50,256 nt of DNA from Christensenellaceae bacterium (GTDB taxonomy: Bacteria; Bacillota; Clostridia; Christensenellales; Aristaeellaceae). The notes under the pieces are model-generated. The model made no database searches. It had not been told where the DNA came from and saw only the letters and a list, made by a program, of their open reading frames with translations. The DNA lies in assembly GCA_012518615.1 (NCBI GenBank), contig JAAYRU010000048.1:1-50256 (forward strand). Direction: 5' to 3'. This document shows, in pieces, positions 24,787 to 33,307 of this stretch. Every line of letters starts with the position of its first letter. Position 1 is the first letter of the stretch. A program made the translations under genes and the position numbers.

Positions 24787-25608
24787 ATGCTTATTAAAAC
24801 TTTAGTGGAAAACACATCAGCAACTCAGGGCTTTGGCAATGAGCATGGTTTAAGCTTATATATAGAAACAAATAAGCATAGAATATTGTTTGATGTGGGC
24901 GCAAGCGGGCTATTCCTTGAAAACGCCAAAAAAATGGATGTAAATATTGCCGATGTTGATTTTCTTGTAATTTCGCATGGGCATAACGACCACGGCGGTG
25001 GATTAAAGCTGTTTTTACAGGAAAACAACAAGGCGAAAGTATATATCCACAAAGAAGCCTTTCAAAAGCATTATGCATTGCGCCAGGCAGGAGAAATGGA
25101 GTACATCGGCTTGGATGAGGATTTGAAAAATAATAGTCAAATTGTATTCACTACGGATTATTATTCTATAGATAAAGATATATGCTTGTTCTCAAATGTC
25201 AGTCTTAAAGAAGCTCCACCAAAAACAAATAAGGGATTACTTGCTGAGTACAATGGAAAAATAACAGACGATTGCTTTGCTCATGAACAAAACATCGCTA
25301 TTGAGGAAGATGGAAAAACTCTACTAATAACAGGTTGCGCTCATAATGGCATAGTAAATATACTTGAGCATTTTTATACCCTTAAAGGGCATATGCCGAG
25401 CTTTGTAATAGGCGGATTCCATCTTTCCAGCCGCTCTTTTGGAAATGAGGATTTTGATACTATAGATAATATTGCTAAATATCTAATGGGTACAAAAGCA
25501 AAATTCTATACATGCCATTGTACAGGAATAGTACCATATGAAAGACTTAAATTTAATATGGGCGATAGTATTGATTATATATCCGCAGGTAGTGAAATGG
25601 TAATTTAA
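24787..25608 (+). CDS. Metallo-beta-lactamase-fold hydrolase, PtpS/arylsulfatase-like subgroup
   Basis: 273 residues. The zinc-binding motif HGHNDHGGG (about 59-67) has the HxHxDH core. Further ligands are likely in TGCAHNGIVN (about 182-191), GGFHL (about 210-214) and the late CHCTG (near 240). The overall plan resembles proteins annotated as 7,8-dihydropterin-6-yl-methyl-4-(beta-D-ribofuranosyl)aminobenzene 5'-phosphate synthase, a methanopterin enzyme whose bacterial relatives have unknown substrates. The ATG at 24787 sits 13 bases from its GGAG, slightly far. Flanked by its own promoter and terminator, so monocistronic. Confidence 0.8.
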   Translation: MLIKTLVENTSATQGFGNEHGLSLYIETNKHRILFDVGASGLFLENAKKMDVNIADVDFLVISHGHNDHGGGLKLFLQENNKAKVYIHKEAFQKHYALRQAGEMEYIGLDEDLKNNSQIVFTTDYYSIDKDICLFSNVSLKEAPPKTNKGLLAEYNGKITDDCFAHEQNIAIEEDGKTLLITGCAHNGIVNILEHFYTLKGHMPSFVIGGFHLSSRSFGNEDFDTIDNIAKYLMGTKAKFYTCHCTGIVPYERLKFNMGDSIDYISAGSEMVI

Positions 25609-25679
25609 ATTGCTTATAATTTTACTAGCACTGCACAAAATAAAAAAATAAAGATATATCGATTACCTGCTTTTTCATA

Positions 25680-25711
25680 TAGCCCTTAGCTTTAGGGCTA
25701 TTTTGTTTTTT
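25680..25711 (+). terminator. Intrinsic terminator after the MBL-fold gene
   Basis: A 7-bp stem TAGCCCT/AGGGCTA with a 7-nt loop (25680-25700) is followed by TTTTGTTTTTT. Confidence 0.85.
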
Positions 25712-25723
25712 CCATTAAACAGC

Positions 25724-25752
25724 TTGACATTCAAAGCTCCAATATATATAGT
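25724..25752 (+). promoter_or_regulatory. Strong promoter of the cydDC-like operon
   Basis: TTGACA (25724-25729), 17-bp spacer, TATAGT (25747-25752). It starts 12 bp after the upstream terminator and should drive the four genes to 29919. Confidence 0.8.
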
Positions 25753-25830
25753 GATTATGGTTAGTTTGCGCTAACGATATGCATAATACAATGTGGCATT
25801 TCTGCATTTAATTATAAAGGAGTGTATGGA

Positions 25831-27564
25831 GTGATTGATAAAAAGCTTATAGCTTTGGTGCCAAAGAGCAAGGAGTATATATTTAAAAACATAGTCGCTC
25901 AATGGGTATCGCTTATAGCTAATATTGCCATTATGGCAACTATAGCTCGCCTTCTTGCCTTGCTATACCACGGCGATATAAAAGGCGACATATTGCTAAA
26001 AGCGGCAATTATTATAGGCATAGCTATGCTTATACGCTATGTATGTACAATAATCGCAAGCCACATGAGCTATCTATCCTCCAAAGAAGTTAAACAGCGT
26101 TTGCGCACGCAGATATTTTCAAAGCTTTTGCGCCTTGGCAGCGCATACACACAGCATGTTAAAACATCCGAAGTAGTGCAGGTTGCGGTTGAAGGCGTGG
26201 AACAGCTTGAAACATATTTCGGGCAGTATCTGCCGCAGTTTTTCTATGCAATGCTGGCTCCCTTAACCCTATTTGCAGTGCTAAGTTTCGTAAACCTACC
26301 CGCAGCGGCGGTGTTGCTTTTATGCGTGCCGCTTATACCCGTTACCATAGTTGCCGTGCAGCGCTGGGCTAAAAAGCTGCTTTCAAAATACTGGGGAGCG
26401 TATACAGACCTTGGCGACACATTTTTAGAAAACTTGCAAGGGCTTACTACCACTAAAATTTACAAGACAGACGGCTTTAAGCATGAGGAGATGAACAAAC
26501 AATCCGAAAGGTTTAGGCGTATAACCATGAAGGTGCTTCTTATGCAGCTTAACTCCATTAGCATTATGGACCTTATCGCCTACGGCGGAGCGGCGCTTGG
26601 CGTAATACTTGCCGCATGGCAGTTTAAGGCAGGGCGGGTTGATATTGCAGGCAGCCTTTTGATACTGCTGCTGGCGGCGGATTTCTTCCTACCTATGCGT
26701 CTGCTTGGCAGTTTCTTTCACATAGCGATGAACGGCATAGCGGCATCTGATAAAATTTTCCGTCTGCTTAACCTGCCGGAGCCTGAAACGCACCCTACGC
26801 CCGTGCCGGATAATAAAACCATATACTTCCAAAAGCTTAGCTTTGCATATGAAAAAGACCGCCCTGTGCTTAAAGATATAGGCTTAATAATTCCGCAGGG
26901 CAGCTTTACGGCGATAGTCGGGGAGAGCGGCTCGGGTAAATCTACATTGGCGCATTTAATTATGGGAAAAGCTAAAGGTTACAGCGGCAAATTAACAGTG
27001 GGCGGCATACCATTATCTACGCTTAGCGAAAAAAGCATTATGAAAAACTTCAGCTATATAGGGCATAGAAGCTATATATTTAAAGGCACTGTGCGGGATA
27101 ACCTTCTTATGGCGGCGCCAAACGCAGATGATAAAACGCTTTGGTCAGCGCTGGATAGAGTAGCGCTTACGGAATTTCTAAAAAGCGAACAGGGGCTTGA
27201 TACGCAGCTATTAGAGCAGGGCGCTAATTTTTCCGGCGGACAGAGGCAGCGCTTGGCGCTGGCTAGGGCGCTGCTGCATAATAGCAGCGTATATATATTT
27301 GATGAGGCGACATCCAACATAGATGTAGAAAGCGAAAATATAATACTTGATACCATACATTCCCTTTCTAAAACAAAGACGGTAATACTTATAGCGCATA
27401 GGCTTGCAAATGTAGTTTCAGCGGACAATATATATGTGCTTAAAGAGGGCGCACTTGTTGAGCAGGGCGCGCATGAGTGTTTGCTTTCACAAAAAGGGTA
27501 TTACGCAAAGCTATGGGAAACCCAGCAGGCGCTTACCGCCTTTAATAAAGGGGGGAAAGCATAA
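25831..27564 (+). CDS. CydD-like ABC exporter subunit
   Basis: 577 residues from GTG 25831, eight bases after AAAGGAG. The frame opens at GTG 25822 but that codon overlaps the ribosome binding site. Six membrane helices (about 18-310) are followed by an ATPase with Walker A GESGSGKST, signature NFSGGQRQR, Walker B VYIFDEATSNID and switch His in LIAHRL. The paired arrangement with the next gene and the CydD-type membrane domain point to the thiol exporter group, which in E. coli exports cysteine and glutathione to the periplasm. There are no cydAB oxidase genes here, so the role must be different from cytochrome bd assembly. Redox or nitrosative stress is likely from the downstream genes. Confidence 0.85.
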   Translation: MIDKKLIALVPKSKEYIFKNIVAQWVSLIANIAIMATIARLLALLYHGDIKGDILLKAAIIIGIAMLIRYVCTIIASHMSYLSSKEVKQRLRTQIFSKLLRLGSAYTQHVKTSEVVQVAVEGVEQLETYFGQYLPQFFYAMLAPLTLFAVLSFVNLPAAAVLLLCVPLIPVTIVAVQRWAKKLLSKYWGAYTDLGDTFLENLQGLTTTKIYKTDGFKHEEMNKQSERFRRITMKVLLMQLNSISIMDLIAYGGAALGVILAAWQFKAGRVDIAGSLLILLLAADFFLPMRLLGSFFHIAMNGIAASDKIFRLLNLPEPETHPTPVPDNKTIYFQKLSFAYEKDRPVLKDIGLIIPQGSFTAIVGESGSGKSTLAHLIMGKAKGYSGKLTVGGIPLSTLSEKSIMKNFSYIGHRSYIFKGTVRDNLLMAAPNADDKTLWSALDRVALTEFLKSEQGLDTQLLEQGANFSGGQRQRLALARALLHNSSVYIFDEATSNIDVESENIILDTIHSLSKTKTVILIAHRLANVVSADNIYVLKEGALVEQGAHECLLSQKGYYAKLWETQQALTAFNKGGKA

Positions 27565-29204
27565 TGAAGCGCAGCGGTTTTAAGGTTATGGCAAGGCTTA
27601 TAGGCTTGGTTCGTCCACTAATTGGTATTATGCTGCTTGCCATAGCTATGGGGGTATTAGGGCATATATGCGCCAGCTTTATAACTATTTTGGGTGGCTA
27701 CGCAATACTAAATGCGCTCGGCATAGAAACAGCTTTAAGCATTAAAGCAATAGCCATTATACTTTTAGTATTTGCGGTTGCGCGCGGATTATTGCGCTAC
27801 GGGGAACAATATTCAAACCATTTAATTGCATTTAAACTGCTTGCAAGGCTTAGGGATATAGTGTTCGACAAATTAAGAAAGCTTGCCCCTGCAAAACTTG
27901 AAACCAAAGACAAGGGCGATTTAATTGCGCTTATAACTTCAGATATAGAGCTTTTAGAAGTATTCTATGCGCACACCATATCCCCCATTGCAATAGCCAT
28001 TATTTTTTCAGCGATAATGATAGGCTTTATAGGCGCTATACACTGGGCGCTTGGACTGATAGCGTTTATAGCCTATGCGGTTGTGGGTGTGGTACTTCCG
28101 CTTTTTGCAAGCAAACGCAGCGAAGATATCGGTATGCGCTTTAGAAAACAATCCGGCGAGCTATCTGCATATGTGCTTGAAAGCCTTAGAGGGCTATCCG
28201 AAATTATGCAGTACGGCAAGGGAAAAGAGCGCCTTGAAGGCATAGGCAAGCGCACAAATAGCCTATCCAAGGTGGAAGCAAAAATGAAGAGTACCGCAGG
28301 GCATAACACTGCTATTACAAATACAGTTATATTCCTGTTTGATATAGTTATGCTGCTTGTTTCAGCTAAGCTTGCAAATTTTGAAGGCGCACTTATAGCA
28401 AGCCTTGCGCTTATGAGCTCCTTTGGCCCTGTTGTAGCGCTTTCAAGCCTTGGAACAACTCTTCAAAACACATTTGCCGCAGGAAACCGTATGCTTGATA
28501 TCCTTGATGAAAGTCCGGTAGTAAATGATGTAAAGGGCAAGGCTAATGTAACATTTACAGGAGCGCAGGCTAATAATATACGCTTTGCATATGATGAAAT
28601 GCCTATACTAAAAGAGGTTTCTCTTAAACTGCCATATAACAGAATAATAGGCATTACAGGGCGCTCCGGCTCCGGTAAATCTACATTATTAAAGCTGCTA
28701 ATGCGCTTTTGGAATGTGGATAGCGGGGAGATACTTATAAGCGGTGCCCCCATTGATGAAATTAACACGGACAACCTGCGTGATATGCAAAGCTATGTAA
28801 CGCAGGAAACGCATCTATTTAGAGCGTCTATCGCCGATAACCTACGCATTGCAAAGTGGGACGCAAGCAGCGATGAAATTATAGAAGCTTGCAAAAAAGC
28901 ATCGGTTCACGATTTTATCATGAACCTTCCAAATGGATATGACACTCAGGTTGGGGAGCTTGGCGACACGCTTTCAGGCGGAGAGCGCCAGCGCATAGAC
29001 CTTGCAAGGGCTTTCCTGCACGACGCGCCTATGATACTGCTTGATGAGCCTACCGCCAATTTAGACAGCCTAAATGAAGTGGTAATACTAAAATCCCTGC
29101 TTGAAGCCCGTGATGGGAAAACCGTAGTGCTGGTATCCCACAGGCAATCCACCATGGGCATTGCAGATAAGACATATTGCGTTGAACACGGGAGAATAAG
29201 CTGA
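27564..29204 (+). CDS. CydC-like ABC exporter subunit
   Basis: 546 residues. It begins one base inside the previous stop (TAATG) behind a GGGGGG-type ribosome binding site. The membrane domain (about 15-310) is followed by Walker A GRSGSGKST, signature LSGGERQR, Walker B MILLDEPTANLD and switch His in LVSHRQ. Both subunits of this pair keep catalytic Glu and His, in contrast to the exporter at 9440-13038, so both sites may hydrolyse ATP. The stop overlaps the next gene by one base. Confidence 0.85.
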   Translation: MKRSGFKVMARLIGLVRPLIGIMLLAIAMGVLGHICASFITILGGYAILNALGIETALSIKAIAIILLVFAVARGLLRYGEQYSNHLIAFKLLARLRDIVFDKLRKLAPAKLETKDKGDLIALITSDIELLEVFYAHTISPIAIAIIFSAIMIGFIGAIHWALGLIAFIAYAVVGVVLPLFASKRSEDIGMRFRKQSGELSAYVLESLRGLSEIMQYGKGKERLEGIGKRTNSLSKVEAKMKSTAGHNTAITNTVIFLFDIVMLLVSAKLANFEGALIASLALMSSFGPVVALSSLGTTLQNTFAAGNRMLDILDESPVVNDVKGKANVTFTGAQANNIRFAYDEMPILKEVSLKLPYNRIIGITGRSGSGKSTLLKLLMRFWNVDSGEILISGAPIDEINTDNLRDMQSYVTQETHLFRASIADNLRIAKWDASSDEIIEACKKASVHDFIMNLPNGYDTQVGELGDTLSGGERQRIDLARAFLHDAPMILLDEPTANLDSLNEVVILKSLLEARDGKTVVLVSHRQSTMGIADKTYCVEHGRIS

Positions 29205-29539
29205 TGGAAAGGCAGCAGCTTGTACAAAAAGAACAGGCTATGGTTACATGGATGATTAGATTTTATTGTAATAAAAACCATGGCGGAAAAAACCTGTGTA
29301 GGGATTGCGCTAAGCTTATAGACTACGCAAACGCGCGCACAGCTGCCTGCCCCTTTATAGAGGTAAAAAGCTTCTGCTCAAACTGCCCCGTACACTGCTA
29401 CAAACCTGAAATGCGGGAAAAAATACGCAAGGTTATGCGCTATGCGGCGCCGCGTATGCTTTTCCATCACCCTATATTGGCACTTAAGCATGTTACAGCA
29501 ACGATTAAACACAAAATTGTAAAGGAGAGTAGAAAATGA
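29204..29539 (+). CDS. YgbA-like protein (nitrous oxide-stimulated promoter family)
   Basis: 111 residues. The family hallmark is a Cys pattern, visible here as MIRFYC, LCRDC, ACPF and FCSNCPVHCY. These could bind a metal or an iron-sulfur centre. The E. coli homologue YgbA belongs to the NsrR nitric-oxide regulon and supports growth under nitrosative stress; the biochemical function is not settled. It starts in the stop codon of the cydC-like gene and overlaps the next gene by four bases, so all are translated from one mRNA. Its placement after a thiol exporter suggests repair or detoxification of nitrosylated thiols, as an inference. Confidence 0.85.
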   Translation: MERQQLVQKEQAMVTWMIRFYCNKNHGGKNLCRDCAKLIDYANARTAACPFIEVKSFCSNCPVHCYKPEMREKIRKVMRYAAPRMLFHHPILALKHVTATIKHKIVKESRK

Positions 29540-29919
29540 CAGTAAAAAAGATGGTGTACATAATAATCGGCGCAATAGGGCTTGCGCTTGGTGCAATAGG
29601 CGCTGTTGTGCCTATGATGCCCGCCTTCCCCTTTTTGCTGTTGGCGGCGTTTTGCTTTGCAAGGAGCAATGAAAAAATATATAACTGGTTTATAAACACC
29701 AAACTATACAAGGACAATTTAGAGGATTATGTAGCCGGCAGAGGGATGACAAAAAAAGCAAAAATACGCCTAATGATAACCGTTACCATACTTATGAGCA
29801 TAGGTTTTATTATGATGGACGCGGTACCCGTCGGGCGCATAGTGCTAAGCATTGTTTGGCTGTTCCATATTATATATTTCATATTCGGAATAAAGACTAT
29901 ACCTGCTAATATAGAGTAG
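29536..29919 (+). CDS. DUF454 (YbaN-like) inner membrane protein
   Basis: 127 residues with GGAG upstream of ATG 29536. An N-terminal hydrophobic hairpin (about 5-45) carries GxxxxxLGAIGAVVPMMPAFPFLLLAAFCFAR-type sequence that defines DUF454. A soluble loop with YNWFINTKLY follows and two further membrane segments occupy about 78-122. Function unknown. It is the last gene of the operon and ends before a bidirectional terminator. Confidence 0.85.
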   Translation: MTVKKMVYIIIGAIGLALGAIGAVVPMMPAFPFLLLAAFCFARSNEKIYNWFINTKLYKDNLEDYVAGRGMTKKAKIRLMITVTILMSIGFIMMDAVPVGRIVLSIVWLFHIIYFIFGIKTIPANIE

Positions 29920-30000
29920 TGTTTATAGTGCTTACTAAGTTGTGTGCTGTAAGCACAAATGTAACAATAGGGTATGCTATGGATTATGTGAAATAATTTA

Positions 30001-30030
30001 CTTGAAATCACAATTTGTGATCTCAAGTTT
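30001..30030. terminator. Bidirectional terminator between convergent genes
   Basis: A 12-bp stem CTTGAAATCACA/TGTGATCTCAAG with one A-C mismatch (30001-30012 and 30016-30027) is followed by TTT on the plus strand and by TAAATT-type sequence on the minus strand. A second weaker stem GTGCTTAC/GTAAGCAC lies at 29928-29956. The T-runs are short. Confidence 0.55.
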
Positions 30031-30145
30031 GCTACAATTTTCTTTTGTATTCATAAGATAATCTGCATTTAAATAAACTCAGTTTATAATATTAAGCGCT
30101 GCTGTATATTATACAAAAACATAAAGCGATTGTTAAACGCCTACT

Positions 30146-30967
30146 TTAAGCTCCCACCTTTTCCACAGCTACTTGAGGCGGTGCGAAGGGTATATTCTCT
30201 TTTGCAAATGCGCTTACCAGAGCTTCATTTAAGTCGTGGCGGGCGTTCCACCATTTATCCTGAGGGGTAAAGACACGCAGGGTAAATGTAAATACTCCCT
30301 GCTCTATGGTGGTAAGCCTTGCTTCCATTGCGGGTTCCTCTAGAGTGTCGGGGTGGGATAGTGCGGTATCCGTCATAATTTGCTTAACCTTTTCAACATC
30401 TACATTTGAATAAAAGCTGAGCGGTATATCTATACGGCGGATTGGATTTTCATTCATGTTTATTACATTGCCATTGCTAAGCGTGCTGTTTGGCATAACA
30501 ACTGTTCTGTTATCCGGTGTTCTAAGCTTGGTATAGAATATGCCTATTTCTTTAACTATGCCTGCGGTAAAGCCATTGCACTCTATAAAATGACCCACCT
30601 TAAATGGCTTGTATATAAGTATCATAAGCCCGCCCGCAAGGTTGGCAAGGCTGCCCTGCATAGCTAGACCTATGGCGATACCGGCAGAGCCCATAAGCGT
30701 TACAAATGATGCGCTCGGTACGCCAAGTTTAATAAGCACGGATACTATTAACAGCACCTTTAGCGATATGGATATAAGGCTCGATAGAAAAGACACCACT
30801 CCCTTATCCATATTGCTTTTTAGTAGCCTTTTTTCAATTAAGGTCATAAGCTTTTTAATAATTTTCCAGCCTATTATATAAAGCAGCAATGTGCCGGCAA
30901 GGTTGAGCACAGTATCAACGCTTGCCTGCTTAAAAAAATCCGATACGGGTTTGATTATTTCGTTCAT
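30146..30967 (-). CDS. mscS: Small-conductance mechanosensitive channel (MscS family)
   Basis: 273 residues, close to E. coli MscS (286). Three membrane helices cover about 15-120. The pore helix shows the Gly/Ala pattern GSAGIAIGLAMQGSLANLAGG, followed by the beta domain entry KPFKVGHFIE and the cytoplasmic alpha-beta domain ending near residue 265. It releases solutes on hypo-osmotic shock. It begins three bases after the stop of the transglutaminase gene and is probably cotranscribed. Confidence 0.92.
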   Translation of the reverse strand: MNEIIKPVSDFFKQASVDTVLNLAGTLLLYIIGWKIIKKLMTLIEKRLLKSNMDKGVVSFLSSLISISLKVLLIVSVLIKLGVPSASFVTLMGSAGIAIGLAMQGSLANLAGGLMILIYKPFKVGHFIECNGFTAGIVKEIGIFYTKLRTPDNRTVVMPNSTLSNGNVINMNENPIRRIDIPLSFYSNVDVEKVKQIMTDTALSHPDTLEEPAMEARLTTIEQGVFTFTLRVFTPQDKWWNARHDLNEALVSAFAKENIPFAPPQVAVEKVGA

Positions 30968-30970
30968 ATT

Positions 30971-32530
30971 TTATTTATACTCCACTGTTATTTCCGCGTA
31001 AAAGCTGGATACGCTGCCGTAATACTGCACTATTTCCTTTGAATTGGCGAGCATGTATGAGCTTATTTTAGAATTTATCATAAAGTAGGGGTCATCGCCT
31101 GTATAATAAAGCTTTAATTCTGTTTTCTTTTCTGTTTTAGCGGCATCAAGTATGCTATTTAGCTCTTCAACGGTAGTAAACACGCTATAATCGTCAAAAT
31201 TGCCATATGTAACAGAAATATCTGCAGTATTTGATGTATAGCTGTAGCTATATTCATTTACAAAGTATTTATAATAGTTGTTTTGCAGCCATTTTTTGAT
31301 GGGATATTCTATAGTATAGTACTGGTCTTCTCCCCTATACATTATTTTTACAGGGTTTTCCTTATTGGTGAATGCGGTTTTAAGTGCGCTTTCCATCTCT
31401 TCATCGCTGGTATAGAAGGCATAGCCCTCGCCGTCCTTATAGCTTAGTTCTATTTTTCCGCTGAACCTGCTGCCGCTTACAGAGTAAGTTTCCACCATAT
31501 GCTTTGAGAAGTTCTTTTTGAGCCATGATGTAATTTCATATGTATCAAAGTATTTATTTTCCCCCATATACAGGTAGTTTATTGGCGTTTCCTTTTGCTC
31601 AAGCGCGTTAGATAGCACGGTATTCATTTCTTCTTCAGTATGAAATATTTTTGCGCCGTTTCGCATAAGGTAGTTGTATTCATCCGTTGTTGCCTTTGGA
31701 AGTTTAGACATATCGGCGTTCCACATATGGTCGCGTGATAAAAGCTTATCGCTTAGACCAAAATATCCATAGCCCTCATTGCCGCAGCCGATAGGATCAT
31801 CCCAAGTGCAGTCTACATATACCCAGCTATCATCAAGCTTAATTAAATTCCATGCGTGTAAATCTCCCCCTGCGTAACCGGTGGCGTAAATGCTTGGTAT
31901 GCCAATTTCGCCAAGCAGCAGTTGGTAGGCAAGCGCATAGCTCTCGCACACGCCCTTGCCCTGTAATAGTACGCCCGCCGCTTCGTGTATGGTTTTGCTT
32001 TCGTCATAATCGGCATTATAAATAAGCCAGTCGTGCAGCCACAGGGCATTATCATAATCGCTGGTTAAATTTTGCGCCCTGCATTCATCAACTATCTGTT
32101 TTACTTTGCCTGGCACGGTATCGGGGTTATTTACATCTGCCTCATTTGTGGCAAGGTACATTTCGCTCTTTAGCGTTGTAGAATAAAAATCCTTGCTCAT
32201 TATATCTACATGTAATACATAATGCGCCTCAGTATCTACTGTAGCGGCAAAGCTGGGCTCGCCTTCCTTTTTATCTCCGGCAACATATTCAAGCTTATCT
32301 TCGCCTAAATCCTTGCGAATATATAACTTCCAATCGTAAGTATAGTCAATAGGGTTGCCGCTCATATCTATATGCCATGTGTTTTCCTTGCCTATCGTTA
32401 GATAGTTCTTTTCAGATACGAAATAGGCGTATTCTAAGTCCTTCACGCTTGGGCTTTCCGCACTGGCAGCACATAAGGACATAACAACTATGCTAAAAAC
32501 CAATAGCAGTACTGATAATCTCTTTTTCAT
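30971..32530 (-). CDS. Exported transglutaminase-like protein with three C-terminal repeats
   Basis: 519 residues from the ATG at 32530 (GGAGGT upstream; the frame opens 12 codons earlier without a ribosome binding site). Order: signal peptide about 1-25; beta-rich Ig-like domain about 30-125; transglutaminase core about 130-270 with catalytic Cys in GKGVCESYA, His in LHAWN and Asp in VDCTWDD; three tandem repeats of about 80 residues from about 295 to the end, each starting with an EEM/EEL helix and ending in a beta-rich segment. The fold is that of microbial transglutaminase-like proteases and peptidases. Substrate unknown; cell-wall peptides or extracellular protein are plausible. It shares an operon with mscS. 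Confidence 0.85.
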   Translation of the reverse strand: MKKRLSVLLLVFSIVVMSLCAASAESPSVKDLEYAYFVSEKNYLTIGKENTWHIDMSGNPIDYTYDWKLYIRKDLGEDKLEYVAGDKKEGEPSFAATVDTEAHYVLHVDIMSKDFYSTTLKSEMYLATNEADVNNPDTVPGKVKQIVDECRAQNLTSDYDNALWLHDWLIYNADYDESKTIHEAAGVLLQGKGVCESYALAYQLLLGEIGIPSIYATGYAGGDLHAWNLIKLDDSWVYVDCTWDDPIGCGNEGYGYFGLSDKLLSRDHMWNADMSKLPKATTDEYNYLMRNGAKIFHTEEEMNTVLSNALEQKETPINYLYMGENKYFDTYEITSWLKKNFSKHMVETYSVSGSRFSGKIELSYKDGEGYAFYTSDEEMESALKTAFTNKENPVKIMYRGEDQYYTIEYPIKKWLQNNYYKYFVNEYSYSYTSNTADISVTYGNFDDYSVFTTVEELNSILDAAKTEKKTELKLYYTGDDPYFMINSKISSYMLANSKEIVQYYGSVSSFYAEITVEYK

Positions 32531-32645
32531 AAATACCTCCATATTAATTGGCGGGTATACCGCCACATATATGATAACAAATATTATCGTTTTTTCCGAT
32601 GTTTTGTGTGAAGTTTTTGTAAAATGTTGTGTTTTTAATGTGCTT

Positions 32646-32679
32646 TAGAAAACAAAAAGCCGAATTGTTTTTCGACTTT
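32646..32679 (-). terminator. Intrinsic terminator after pyrE
   Basis: Read on the minus strand: AAAGTCGAA, short loop, TTCGGCTTT (one G-U pair), then TTTTTGTTTTC. It ends pyrE transcription before the transglutaminase gene, which must have its own promoter in 32531-32640. Confidence 0.75.
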
Positions 32680-32739
32680 CTGTAATACATCAATAAATTT
32701 TTTGCCAGATAGCGTCCGGCATTTTATAAGCGATACAAA

Positions 32740-33267
32740 TTACTCCTTACACATAGGGCAATCGCTTGAGCGCCAGTTTTGCACTTCTACTTTTGCCAGT
32801 GAAAATTTGGGCACGCCGAAATTTAATTTTTCGTTCGACTTGTCTATTATGCAGGCTACGGCTACGCAGCTTGCGCCTAATGCCCTTAGTATTTCCATCA
32901 TCTCTCTAACGGATGTGCCTGTGGTAATCTCATCCTCTATTAAAAGCACATTGGCGTTTTCGGGTATTTTAAAGCCGCGTTTTATTACCATTGCGCCGTC
33001 CTGCCTTTCGCAGTATATAAAAGGCTTATCAAGCGCCCTTGCGACTTCGTAGCCAATAAGCATACCGCCTATTGCGGCGCTCATAACTATGTCTATGGGT
33101 TCGCCCACAAAGTTTTCTGCTAAACCCTTGGCTACCATTGCGCCTGTGGACGGGTTTTCAAAAAGCCTAGCGCACTGTACATATATGTCGGTATGCCTGC
33201 CGCTGCTCCTTATGAAATGCCCCTTCTGTATCGCTCCCAGTTTATAGAAAAGCTCGGTATAGTCCAT
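32740..33267 (-). CDS. pyrE: Orotate phosphoribosyltransferase
   Basis: 175 residues; GAGGGGG lies ahead of the ATG at 33267. The PRPP-binding motif is VLLIEDEITTGTS (about residues 108-120), and the substrate loop has SAAIGGMLIG and the KPFIYCERQDG strand. It converts orotate and PRPP to OMP in pyrimidine synthesis. The protein is short and ends with a CPMC pair, as in the compact PyrE found in Clostridia and Thermotogae. No other pyr genes are in the window. It lies 40 bp after lysA on the same strand. Confidence 0.9.
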   Translation of the reverse strand: MDYTELFYKLGAIQKGHFIRSSGRHTDIYVQCARLFENPSTGAMVAKGLAENFVGEPIDIVMSAAIGGMLIGYEVARALDKPFIYCERQDGAMVIKRGFKIPENANVLLIEDEITTGTSVREMMEILRALGASCVAVACIIDKSNEKLNFGVPKFSLAKVEVQNWRSSDCPMCKE

Positions 33268-33307
33268 AATATCCCCCTCGTTTTTCTTTATGATACCATG
33301 AAAAGCA

